A DNA stretch of 64,000 nucleotides from Flabesymbios commensalis (Eukaryota > Annelida > Polychaeta > Terebellida > Flabelligeridae), in assembly GCA_964017125.1 (NCBI GenBank), contig OZ024914.1, forward strand, positions 27,199,073 through 27,263,072. Direction: 5' to 3'. The translations under genes and the position numbers were made by a program. Each line of letters opens with the position of its first letter. Position 1 is the first letter of the stretch. The notes beneath the pieces were generated by a model. It had not been told where the DNA came from. It saw only the letters and a program-made list of their open reading frames with translations, and did not search any database. Of this stretch, positions 27,101-34,113 are shown in pieces.

Positions 27101-27126
27101 AACATGAAAAAATACTTTTTATTTAG
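5977..27126 (+). CDS. Eight-exon gene, spectrin-like helical protein (5' end missing)
   Basis: Eight exons (5977-6137, 6624-6873, 9540-9665, 15357-15548, 19502-19746, 21130-22809, 23229-23352, 26554-27126) each sit between a canonical AG acceptor and GT donor. Every junction keeps the frame: carried bases are AG+A, 0, 0, 0, AG+G, AG+G, 0. The sum is 3351 bp, exactly 1117 codons, ending in TAG at 27124-27126. Residues 1-325 are rich in charged amphipathic helices with W spaced as in spectrin-type bundles; 326-884 are low-complexity and polar; 886-926 are a helix with the motif LEIDGVEL, faintly like the first helix of a bMERB domain; 927-1116 are disordered. I do not recognise the gene. The start codon is not in view, so at least one exon lies upstream. 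A spectrin-repeat scaffold is a guess from residue pattern only. Confidence 0.75.
6624..6873 (+). CDS. Exon B of the helical-protein gene
   Basis: Acceptor TTTCTATGTTCAG and donor GTAAGT flank it. The first base completes an Arg codon carried over from the previous exon, followed by 83 codons from DLNLEHVIDETKVWLGENY to KEKAER. The pattern VIDETKVWLGE and the later run of basic and acidic residues (KMEKLKQDIIRRREELKFMW) suggest two helices, the first with the W typical of spectrin repeats. Ends in phase 0. Confidence 0.78.
7090..7750 (+). repeat. Diverged tandem array with GGCGGCCATTTTGAAT
   Basis: Four or five imperfect units carry GGCGGCCATTTTGAATTT (near 7098, 7229, 7469, 7614), then CTTGCACATCTCCATAT and later TTTTTGCGCCCACAA. 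Spacing is irregular (about 130-240 bp). It lies in the intron after exon B, and the same two motifs recur in the arrays at 28.2-29.7 kb and 30.3-31.0 kb. No coding potential is seen. Confidence 0.65.
9540..9665 (+). CDS. Exon C of the helical-protein gene
   Basis: Acceptor TTGTTATGATGTTACAG, donor GTGGGT. It is exactly 42 codons in phase 0-0: VLSWVREVGLPTLNQDPEI then ADCLSKAEILLTHYQTGFY and SIAQ. The arrangement VL-W-(x)n-SKAEILLTHY resembles spectrin-type repeats of Dbl/Trio-family proteins (W near the helix start, later AE-LL--H), which is a resemblance by eye only. Confidence 0.75.
9850..9989 (+). mobile_element. tRNA-derived SINE with 12-bp target duplication
   Basis: A 140-bp insert is flanked by the direct repeat ACATTTCAGACT (9838-9849 and 9990-10001), a clear target-site duplication. 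Its 5' part is tRNA-like: an A-box region TGGCGCTTTGGTACAGCGCC, an arm TGACTG...CAGTCA, and a near-perfect B box GGTTCGAACCC at 9915-9925. The 3' part is a unique tail with TTTTTTT. It sits in the intron between exons C and D. The tRNA of origin cannot be named securely because the anticodon loop is abnormal in length. Confidence 0.8.
11827..12135 (+). repeat. Segmental duplication, copy 1
   Basis: From GTAGCCAAAGTGTTATCAAG through GCTTAAGGCAGCTTATCATC and on to AACAACACATTTTGACGAC this stretch is repeated at 13188-13460 with about 75-80% identity by eye. A shorter related piece, GTGCAAATATCACTTATTAT, occurs at about 11215. Both copies are intronic, in the interval between exons C and D. Confidence 0.65.
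12388..12779. mobile_element. MITE with TA target duplication, CTCGCCGTCAG ends
   Basis: The left end TACTCGCCGTCAGATTAACT and the right end (its reverse complement) pair over about 100 bp, including CAATTCTCAACCGATTTT. A TA dinucleotide flanks both ends. About 390 bp long with no transposase, it fits a Tc1/mariner-type non-autonomous element. It lies between the two segmental-duplication copies. Confidence 0.75.
12953..13128. mobile_element. Foldback MITE, copy 1 (AACTCGTATCGTAACG)
   Basis: Inverted arms of about 55 bp: TTGTCTTAAAATTGGAACTC followed by GTATCGTAACGGTC on the left and the complement on the right. The middle includes CATAGAAATATACCTATAAT. The same family returns as an almost loop-free hairpin at 13834-13930. 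Confidence 0.7.
13188..13460 (+). repeat. Segmental duplication, copy 2
   Basis: Second copy of the 11827-12135 stretch, with the shared runs AAGCTTAAGGCAGCTTATCA and TGCAATTATTGGTTTAATCA. Weak similarity goes on to about 13670 (TTCCCGC and CTGACCCATTT shared with 12290-12315), so the original duplicated unit was probably about 500-600 bp. Confidence 0.6.
13834..13930. mobile_element. Foldback MITE, copy 2 (short hairpin)
   Basis: Arms of about 38 bp (CATCGTTGTCTGAATATTGG then AACTCGTATCGTAACG and complement) around a loop of a few bases. It is the compact relative of 12953-13128 and could extrude as a hairpin. Confidence 0.7.
14262..14405 (+). repeat. Short tandem repeat, GATCGTCGGAGCAAT
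   Basis: About eight imperfect units of ~17 bp around GCAATGATCGTCGGA, intronic. No coding context. Confidence 0.6.
14449..14582. mobile_element. Small MITE, TTGGCCCAAGTGTAG ends
   Basis: The left end TTTTTTGGCCCAAGTGTAG and right end CTACACTTGGGCCAATTTTT are inverted complements, with a second inner pair CGACACC/GGTGTCG. Length is about 130 bp with no coding content. Confidence 0.6.
15012..15128 (+). repeat. 18-bp minisatellite, CCTTCGGAACATAGAA
   Basis: Six units of ~18 bp with core ACCTTCGGAACATAGA, a little upstream of exon D. Confidence 0.75.
15357..15548 (+). CDS. Exon D of the helical-protein gene
   Basis: Acceptor AATAAATATTTCAG, donor GTGAGT, exactly 64 codons in phase 0-0. It reads NVLWLSKKIECKMETIIQDK, then YKQHFHSSIQHFHQAVEKKK and ends in DSYK. 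Together with exon C this makes about 106 residues, the usual length of one spectrin repeat. A closer upstream acceptor (CTTTCAG at 15321-15327) would run into a stop in this frame, which supports the chosen start. Confidence 0.75.
15738..15955. mobile_element. Inverted-repeat element with nested hairpin
   Basis: Outer ends ATAACCCTTTAACCG and TTAAAGGGTTAACGTTAT are complementary, and an inner hairpin pairs AATCTGAATTTTCACCCACT with a complement ending near 15838. Related hairpin pieces with ACTTGAAGTTGTGGATCG occur at 16110-16180 and 17050. Confidence 0.55.
16217..16540. mobile_element. CAATCAG-family inverted-repeat element, copy 1
   Basis: It starts TTTAAAGCGATACAATCAGG and carries TATGTCCATAGAATAGAATT, whose complement GCAATTCTATGGACATGTTC returns at about 16487. 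The same landmarks in the same order appear at 34.13, 39.51, 43.11 and 60.13 kb. Its right terminus is missing or decayed. Confidence 0.6.
16989..17049. repeat. Perfect 28-bp hairpin with 5-nt loop
   Basis: The arms 16989-17016 and 17022-17049 pair without mismatch (TTTAAAGGGACTCAATCAGG and on). The arm is the terminal sequence of the CAATCAG-family elements, so this is likely a collapsed copy reduced to its two ends. A hairpin transcript could form; no evidence for a microRNA is seen. Confidence 0.8.
18141..18286. mobile_element. Small inverted-repeat element
   Basis: TTTTAGTTGACGCTGAAATC on the left pairs with GATTTTAGCGTCAACTGGG on the right, about 145 bp overall, intronic. Confidence 0.6.
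18350..18745 (-). mobile_element. GGGCTATTGCAATTG-type repeat element, partial reverse copy
   Basis: It starts with the end sequence AACACTCGACAATAGCCCGC and carries two to three units with GGATACATGAAAAACTTTTG and the later GCCCACAAG. These match, in reverse complement, the element at 30284-31025 and a third copy at 45262-45600. The far end is missing. No coding potential is seen. Confidence 0.65.
19502..19746 (+). CDS. Exon E of the helical-protein gene
   Basis: Acceptor GTTGGTATTGTAG, donor GTAGAA. It has 81 codons plus two bases: LSKWYRQTIGQLPLQLLLQT, then RERVMLRGTTAWYSAIAEYL and ending ARLLIH. The content is helical with several W/Y anchors. The two carried bases AG join G of the next exon to give Arg. 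Confidence 0.75.
20120..20995 (+). repeat. 22-bp minisatellite in intron before exon F
   Basis: About 35-40 imperfect units of ATAACATGTCAATCAGCGTAGG. Units vary mainly at the end (GCGTAGG, GCATAGA, GTACAGA). It ends about 130 bp before the long exon at 21130. Frames through it are broken and not conserved between units. Confidence 0.85.
21130..22809 (+). CDS. Exon F, long low-complexity exon of the helical-protein gene
   Basis: Acceptor TTTTGTTATTTTTAG, donor GTAAGC. The 1680-bp exon is fully open: Arg split codon, then 559 codons and two carried bases. The first ~30 residues (IEILHRLMLYPDQMELSVLY) continue the helical region; the rest is rich in S, D, N, Q and P with no recognised domain. 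Such long uninterrupted exons often encode disordered linkers. Many Ser/Thr positions would allow phosphorylation, but no specific site is claimed. Confidence 0.88.
22835..22900. repeat. CAATGTTGGTT-type palindromic repeat, fragment
   Basis: The run TTGACTCAATGTTGGTTAAA, then TCTGCGATGCT and GTGTTTGCTGGG is one of at least six fragments of a ~100-bp near-palindrome (others near 32930, 37420, 40440, 49240, 58790). Confidence 0.55.
23229..23352 (+). CDS. Exon G of the helical-protein gene
   Basis: Acceptor TATCTTCTTTGATTAG, donor GTAGAG. It encodes a split Arg and 41 codons: HIEAVELQQVHHRLHQLEID, then GVELQQLQLETSLNHTQHVL and Q, a single continuous amphipathic helix. LEIDGVELQ recalls the first helix of bMERB domains (MICAL, EHBP1 families), but the following exon lacks the rest of that domain in this frame. 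Confidence 0.78.
23470..23640 (+). repeat. Minisatellite CAACTCGCCCCACATTTATAC, left arm
   Basis: Eight to nine units of about 21-24 bp. Frames through it encode repeats of PTRPTFIPTR or QLAPHLY, which are artefacts of the repeat. Confidence 0.8.
24044..24580. mobile_element. MITE with CCCCTTGGGATGACA ends
   Basis: GCAGCCCCTTGGGATGACA at the left and TGTCTCATCCCAAGGGG at the right are inverted complements. ATTTAAA flanks both sides (24037-24043 and 24581-24587), a candidate 7-bp target duplication. Length is 537 bp, no coding content. It sits inside the foldback element at 23462-25879, so it would be a later insertion. Confidence 0.65.
25340..25400 (+). repeat. Fragment of a TATAGCGC-type retroelement tail
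   Basis: AATAATAATAATGGAGAG followed by TTCTTATATAGCGCACATAC and a GCGCTTCAC run resembles 3' tails of dispersed retroelements; a similar TATAGCGCC stretch lies at 58570-58620. Too short to classify. Confidence 0.35.
25605..25875 (-). repeat. Minisatellite CAACTCGCCCC, right arm (inverted)
   Basis: About eleven units reading GTGGGGCGAGTTGGTAAAA on the plus strand, the reverse complement of the left-arm minisatellite at 23470-23640. Unit sequence is more variable here. Confidence 0.8.
26554..27126 (+). CDS. Last exon H of the helical-protein gene
   Basis: Acceptor TATATTGTTTCAG, phase 0. It encodes 190 codons, starting EQEDLMAVRGEASGHHQRAH, and ends at TAG (27124-27126). Composition is rich in S, N, E, K, R and H, so probably disordered. 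A second frame (26579-26806) is open through the same stretch and encodes a more hydrophobic peptide (see findings). No AATAAA is obvious within the next few hundred bases. Confidence 0.7.
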   Translation, partial: EQEDLMAVRGEASGHHQRAHRGTARETDHHEENESEESGIFTHASSESKLRNSVSSSASHLGYKSLHASRPLNSHKDLRRTPRLTKANETENNEKSKREESAIISNAKIPLYRLNGKSRADSQGNSNNMGYGEKCSNKVEENCHNACSYANTNNTTQAEITSIDENFSEEFTHRSVSVDYCKQHEKILFI

Positions 27127-28000
27127 GACTAAATTTGTTAAATTAATTGTTAAATCTGTGTTTGATTGACTCACAAACGGATATAGTTTGGTTGCACACT
27201 TAAACTCTGGTCAGACCTGTAGATGTATACATGTAGTCATACACATCTAGCAAATTTTATTTTGATTCTATCGCAATCAGAACACTTTTAAGCTGAGGAC
27301 GCAAAGGTGAATTTCAAGATCGGTAAATTGGATTATCACAGACCAGAGCCTTCAGTACTTTTTCATATAGTTCTACATCGTGGAAATCAAATTTGTCTAA
27401 TGATGTGATCCCATTTTATGGTAAAGGTTTGTGTTTTTTTCTTTTCGTTTGTTTTTGTTCAGCGTGGCTCGTTTCTTTTATGTTTACTAAACCTGTATAT
27501 AAGTTTATGCTTAGAAACTATCACTAGTCATATCTACATACTTAAAAGGCTTCAAAAAATGAGTGAGTGCATTTTTGGTCAAAAATGTATGTCTATTATA
27601 GTTTAGTTTCCTCTAGACACCCTCCGTCACATAGCATATTTTAATTACCATAATTACGTCTTATATATTTCATTTACTGTAGATACATGGAAGGAGATTA
27701 TACAAAATATATGTACTATATAATAAGCTTTCTATCTTTATATGGGTAATTATTTTATGGGTAACATATACGCTGTATACCAATCTGAAAAATATTCCTT
27801 TTTTGGCCCGCTTTTTAGTTTTAATTAGACAAGACTACATAAGTCCAGGAGCTCCCGCGACGAATTAGAATTTGATTTAAGCAATTTTGTGTAGGGTTTG
27901 TAATGTAGTCCTAGGCTAGGTCTAAAATCAAGACGCAAGACAACTAGGTCTAAGAAGCTCAGTCTAAGAGTAAGATAAGAACTAGACAGTCTGTCAGAGA
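27127..28000. other. Intergenic stretch, no feature seen
   Basis: AT-rich sequence after the stop codon, presumably containing the 3' UTR. No repeat array or further exon could be supported. Confidence 0.5.
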
Positions 28001-28019
28001 TTGCAAACCTCCATTTAAA

Positions 28020-29705
28020 TTAATGATCCTAATCAGTATCCCAGTAATGGTCTACCTATCTGGCACGGTTTACCTGATATCAGGCCAATCAAGGTAACTA
28101 ATAGCTGATTTACGGTCATTTTGAATTCGATATAAACTAGTTAAAAACTTAGGGTGCATCCTCCCCCGAAACCTCAAATTTTGTTTTATAGTAATGGACT
28201 AACATCTAGCACGGTTTACCAAATATCGGCCATGTGAAAGTGAATAATGGCCTAAAGGCGGCCATTTTGAATTTGATCAAGTCAAAATTTTCCAAGATGC
28301 ATCCTCAGCTGAAATCTCACATTTCATTCTATAGTAATGGTCTAGCCATCTAGCACGGTTTACCAAATATCGCCCCTGTGAAAGTGAATAATGGCCGATA
28401 GGAGGCCATTTTGAATTTGATCAAGTCAAAATTTTTCAAGATGCATCCTCTCCTGAAATCTCACAATTTGTTTTATAGTAATGGTCTAGCCATCTAGTAC
28501 GGTTACCAAATAACAGCTATGTGAAAGTGAATAATGGCCGATAGGCGGCCATTTTTAATTTGATTCAGTCAATTTTTTTCAAGATGCATCCTCTCTTGTA
28601 ATCTCACATTTTGTTTTATAGTAATGGTCCAGCTATCTAACACGGTTTACCAAATATCAGCAATGTGAAAGTAAATAGTGGCCGATAGGCGGCCATTTTG
28701 AATTCGATTGAGTCGAAAGTTTTTAAAAGGCATACTCTCCCGAAACGTCACATTTTGTTTTATAGTAATGGTCTAGCTATCTAGCACGGTTTACCTGATA
28801 TCAGGCCTATCGAGGTAAATAATGCTGATTGTCGGCCATTTTGAATTCGTAAGTTAAAAATTTTCAGGGTGCATCCTCCCCAGAAAACTCACACTTTGTT
28901 TTATAGTAATCAGGTAATGGTCTAGCCATCTAGCACGGTTTACCAAATATCAGCCATGTGAAAATGAATAATAGCCGAAAAGGCGGCCATTTTAAATTTG
29001 ATCAAGTCAAATTTTTTCAAGATGCATCCTCATCTGAAATCTCACATTTTGTTTTACAGTAATGGTCTAGCCATCTAGCTCGGTTGACCAAATAACGGCC
29101 ATGTGAAAGTGAATAATGGCCGATAAGCGGCCATTTTGAATTTTATCGAGTCAAATTTTTTCAAGATGCATCCTCTCCTGAAATCACACATTTTGTTTTA
29201 TAGTAATGGTCTAGCCATCTAGCACGGTTTACCAAATAACGGCCATGTGAATGTGAATAATGGCCGATTGGCGGCCATTTTGAACTTGGACGAGTTGAAT
29301 TTTTTCAAAATGCATCCTCTCCTGAAGCCTTACAATTTGTTTTATAGTAATGGTGCAGATATCTTGAGCGGTTTTCATGATATTCCACAATATCAGGCCT
29401 GTCGAGGTGAATAATGGCTGATAGGCGGCCATTTTGAATTTTATCAACTTCAAATTTTTCAAGATGCATCCTCTCCTGAAACCTTACAATTTATTTGATA
29501 TTAATGGTGTAGCTATATTGAGCGGTTTTCATGATATTCCGCAATATCAGGCCTGTCGAGGTGAATAATGGCCGATAGGCGGCCATTTTTAATTTTATCG
29601 ACTTGAAATTTTTCAAGATGCATCCTCTCCTGAAACCTCACAATTTGTTTTATAGTAATGGTGTAGCTATCTTGAGCGGTTTTCATGATATTCCGCAAAA
29701 TCTTT
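28020..29705 (+). repeat. ~146-bp tandem array, about 11 units
   Basis: Units start with AGTAATGGTCTAGCCATCTA, then GCACGGTTTACCAAATATC, AATGGCCGATAGGCGGCCAT, and CAAGATGCATCCTCTCCTG. Starts of the GCGGCCATTTT landmark are near 28257, 28404, 28543, 28690, 28831, 28983, 29128, 29272, 29425 and 29579, so the period is 139-154 bp. The array flows into an unrelated stretch at about 29700. Confidence 0.88.
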
Positions 29706-30100
29706 CAGTCGGATTTACCGATGTTATAAATTAGGTCAAAGTGCTGGGTCAACTTCAAGGTCAAGGTCCAAAAACCTGAAAAGGCACAACTAGGGACCTT
29801 AGAGAACATGTATGTGCAATATGACTGTCATCGGCCCAGTACTTTTCGAGATCTGCTCCGGAAACGAAGTGCGCGTCAAAACGTCTAAATAGGTCATAGT
29901 TCTGAACCAGAAGTAGGTCAAAGTTCAAATACCCCAAAAGGCACAACTAGACCCCCTAGGGGTGTTGTGTGTAAAATTTGAAGACAATCGGACAAGTACT
30001 TTCAGAGATATGCTCCGGAAACGAATTGTTTACGAACGGCCCAACGGCCCAACGGCCCAACGGCCCAACGCCGTCACATCATCATTTTCTCCTCTGCAAC
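29705..30100 (+). repeat. Repetitive stretch with CTCCGGAAACGAA motif and GGCCCAAC tract
   Basis: Two diverged copies of AGATCTGCTCCGGAAACGAA (near 29850 and 30008), each preceded by AGGTCAAAGTTC-like and GGCACAACTAG runs, about 160 bp apart. The second ends in a four-fold AACGGCCC tandem (30036-30070). It looks like the tail end of the dispersed element that carries the ~146-bp array. Confidence 0.6.
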
Positions 30101-30283
30101 CTTGCGTATTGAATTCAGATCAAAAATATTTTAACCCGTCCATTAGCCACCTGGAAGTAACCCACATACCAAAAATTGTTATCCTAGCTTATTTTCTCAC
30201 AAAGTTATAGGCAAAAGAAGAGGCCAAAAAAAAACGGAGGTAGAATCCATAGCTCCCTTCGCTCACCTACGGTGACGGCGGGA

Positions 30284-31025
30284 GCTAAAAAGGTGGGGGC
30301 TATTGCAATTGAAGTTTGGTGTCGTCGGTATTGGCGTCGGTGTCAACATTTACAGTTTGTGGGCGCGATAACGTGAAAAAAAATTCATGTATCCTTCCCA
30401 AATTTACCGCACATGTTACTAATGAGCAATTCTCGGACAAGTTAAATAATGGCTGAAAAAAATTTAAAATGACTGATTTATTGTGATTTTTCGCACTTTA
30501 CATCAATAATTTGACCTTGTGGGCGCAATAACTTGAAAAGTTGTCCACGTATGCTCTTCAAATTTGTTATGCATGTTACTAATAAGCAGTTCTTAGACAA
30601 GTTCAATAATGGATAAACAAAAATTAAAATGGCCGATTTATTGCGATTTTTTTTATTTTAGGTCGATAATTTGACCTTGTGGGCGCGATAAATTGAAAAG
30701 TTTTTCATATATCCTCTTCAAATTAGTTATGAATATTACTAATAAGCAGTTCTCGCACACGTTTAATAAGGGCTGAAAAAAATTTCAAAATGGCAGACTT
30801 ATTGCGATTTTTCGAATTTTACTTCAATAATTTGACCTTCTGCGTGCGATAACTTGAAAAGTTTTTCATGTATCCTTCCCAAATTTGTTATGCATGTTAC
30901 TAGTGACCAGTTCTCGGACAAGTTCAATAATGGCTAATTTTTCGCATTTTACGTAAATAATTTGACCTTGTGGGCGCAATAACCTTGAAGTTCAATGATG
31001 GCGGCGGGCTATTGTGGAGTGTGCT
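30284..31025 (+). mobile_element. GGGCTATTGCAATTG element with ~165-bp internal repeats
   Basis: Left end GGGGGCTATTGCAATTGAAG leads into a GTCGTCGG-type GC-rich run, then four to five units of GTGGGCGCGATAACTTGAAA with GTATCCTTCCCAAATTTG and TCGGACAAGTTCAATAATGG. The right end is GGCGGCGGGCTATTGTGGAG. Both ends carry GGGCTATTG. Reverse copies at 45262-45600 and 18350-18745 share these ends, so it is a mobile or amplified unit. No protein is encoded. Confidence 0.7.
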
Positions 31026-34021
31026 CTTGTTACTTAAGGCCACACCAATTTAACATCCAGCTCATTTTCGCTGATAGATTAGGAGACTCTTTCATTTGTT
31101 ATTAGAATAAGCTCCATATCAGATCATATACAAAAAATATAGTTGCTTTGACCGCTGAACACTGGCACACAGAATCTAAATTATTTTTCAAGTTATTTAC
31201 CATTTTGATAAATTTTCTTGACAATGGCCAATAAAAAACGCGTAGTAAACTTGGTTAGAAGTGTATATAATTTAAGGTGATGACAATGTTTGAATATTGC
31301 AAAGTATAAATATTACAAATTATGTAAATTATTCACTATTTTCAGTGAGCGACTTTTCAGATTCCTGTTACTATTAGTGCCAATCCCGAGGGCGGGTTTC
31401 TGACTATACGGGACGTAGGACTATTATGACCGTACTTAATGACTGCATAGCTGAGACAACGTCAAACAAACACTTGAAGCCTACAGTGGTTTTATAAACG
31501 GGTATGTATGTATACGCTTATTTTTATTTGTATAAACCTAGTATAATGTGGTACGAAGAGTATGTATACTACAATGCCTAGCTAAATGTTCATGATTAAG
31601 AAACTGAGAAGAAGTGAAGAAAAACCTTCACCATATCTTCATCGTCATTTTATTTATAATTTTGATTTATATTTTGTGGAAATGTCCTTAAATATGTCTA
31701 GCAGAATCAACTATGGTATGATAATTTCCTACTTTTCTATAAATTATATTATTTTATACTTGCAGTGTCCGGATTTCATGGAGAATGGTCGACTTCCACA
31801 TTTTGAACGAAGCGTAACATGAACTTTGTTTGAACATAATTATTTCACAAGGCTTTCGATTTAGCGTGATATAAACTTGACCTCTTTCTTTTGCACTTTA
31901 TAAAGAAACCTATTGGCACAATTTATAAGGTGATATCTTCACTCCTTATGTTTTGAGTCATTACTTTGTGGCAATGCCCATTTCACTTACTACGACTTTG
32001 ATTGAGGTGCTAGAAGCTAGATCGGTTAATACAAATTTGACAATCTGTTGTGAAATAAATAATTGTATTTTATTATAATTCCATGTACCTGTGTAATTAT
32101 TCCATGTACCTGAAGCTATCTGATGACCTAATTGTACAATTCGGGTTCAAATACAACCGAAATGTAAAGACAAGTTTACCACATCCTCAAGAACTTGATC
32201 CGCACCAACCCACTGTGCAATTTGTTATCTAAACCGGTCGTGTTCTTTACCTGTAAAACATGATACTGGCATAGTCCAAAATAGTATAGTATTATGTATA
32301 GTTGTATATTGTTCAATTATAATGTTTAAATCACCCAGGGCAAACTGAAATACTACCTGTCAGTGCTACCACGCGCATAACAGATCCTTATGCGACACAT
32401 CATGCTTATAGGTCAATAATGTTTGAATATGCAGAACGGATTAATTCAACAGATTGATTTGTTTTAATAGAATCACGAAACAATGTTTTAAAATGTGAAT
32501 ATATATTTTGAATCCCTCGCCAGCAGTCGGTATCCTTAGCATGTGATCCATCATATAAATGTCCTGCCAGCAGCCGACATCACACAAATCATGACAAAAT
32601 AGGAAAAACAACTTTTTTCGAGTTGCAAAGTTTTTAACCCTTGAGGCGCTGACATATGTTTGTATAAACCATGGCGACCAAAGGAATTCTTTCAATTTGC
32701 AACATCATAAAAGTCTTAGTTAGCTCTTCCCCTTTCATTTGAATACCTATATCTCGGTCTACGGCCATTATAAATATTTTTACTCATACAGTACGGTGAT
32801 CGACTTTACACGTTAGAATCTGACGTCTACTGTAAGTGTTAAAATCCAGCCCTACTTCAATCAATTAGCAGGGCTATGCGGAGGGTTGGTGATGAACGGT
32901 GCTGTCCGCATATCATTAACTGCACCCCCAGAAAACACCAGACGCTGAACCAATGTTGATTTAAGGTCTCCGATTCTGGGCCAACATTAAATTATCATTG
33001 GTTCAATGTCTCATGTAAAAGAATTTTGATTTCCTGTGCTTCATAACTAGGCTGACAAAATAGTACAAGATAATTTATTTTTTATTATATATAACACCCA
33101 CATTTAGACGAGAACAATAATTTTATTTATACACATTTACAAAATCTTAAGACTACAATGCACACCATACATTTAGGAGGTATAAGGCTGCAACATTAGA
33201 CAACGAGAATATTAAAATACTTAATCTAGTCAACAATCAACAATACCAGTAATCAGCGGATGTGTGCCTATAATATTATCCTGGGAATATTATACATTCA
33301 ACGTTAAATAATAGAATAGGGAAACGTGCATTTTGAATCATCATGTTTCTTTTAAGAGTTCTGACAACATTCCTATCGTTGTTGTAGTAATCTTTGCCTC
33401 ACCATGTGAAACTAATGTCATTTATTTATTCTAGTAGTATTAAATATTCCTTATACATAGAGACGAATTACAAATTTCCGGACACGATTCTTTCGAAGCT
33501 AATTATTTATGCAGTTACTCAATTGGCTTATGTGATGGTTAAAAAACTTGGCTGTTCAAACATGTTAATTGTTTATTTATAACTGTTAAGATTGACACAT
33601 TTGAAATTCACATGACGTTAGACTATATATATATATATGTATATATTCCGATAACCAAACATTTATATCAGAAACACAACATAAATTAATCAGATAACAA
33701 CGAATTGATCTAGATATCTAACAATGACTTCACTTAAGTCACCAAAATGAATGAACACTGGCAGTGTTATACATCAAACACAATATAAAATATATTCTAA
33801 TAGCATAACCATTTAATTGAGAAAAATAACAACGAAAATGAAACTGAATGATACATATGATACAATATCAGAAATACATAAGACACATAATGTATTTATA
33901 ATTATAATTCCCTTTTACATGTAAACAGTGAATTATAGTAGGCCTACTAACCATTAGTTTAAACAATCTTAAAAGAACGGAGGCCGCAGGGCAACATCCT
34001 CATCATGTTGTGTGACTGTTC
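31026..34021. other. Intergenic region between convergent genes
   Basis: Mostly AT-rich unique sequence. Small things seen: a possible short exon-like frame after TTTTCAG at 31347 (IPVTISANPEGGFLTIRDVG, stop soon after), an acceptor-like TTATACTTGCAG at 31765, and a palindromic-repeat fragment near 32935. None is strong enough to call a gene. Confidence 0.4.
32935..33010. repeat. CAATGTTGGTT-type palindromic repeat
   Basis: CAGACGCTGAACCAATGTTG at the left and ATTGGTTCAATGTCTC at the right are complementary across ~75 bp. Member of the same dispersed family as the fragments at 40440 and 49240. Confidence 0.6.
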
Positions 34022-34113
34022 TCAATCTGGCGTTTTGAACCATAGTTGTTGTAGTTGTGGGTTGGGTTTACCGGCTTTGAAACAAACCTTGCCGCGTCTA
34101 CTCAGCGAGTGTC
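34022..34113 (-). CDS. Terminal coding exon of the minus-strand gene
   Basis: Minus-strand acceptor ATATATGTGTTGCAG ends at 34114. The first two bases GA complete a Gly with G from the previous exon, then HSLSRRGKVCFKAGKPNPQL, QQLWFKTPD and TGA. The other two frames of this exon stop within a few codons, so the phase match is informative. Confidence 0.68.

Noticed and set aside
32441-32695. 84-codon minus-strand frame
   Set aside because: Residues look protein-like but no splice sites, start context or repeat relation support it.
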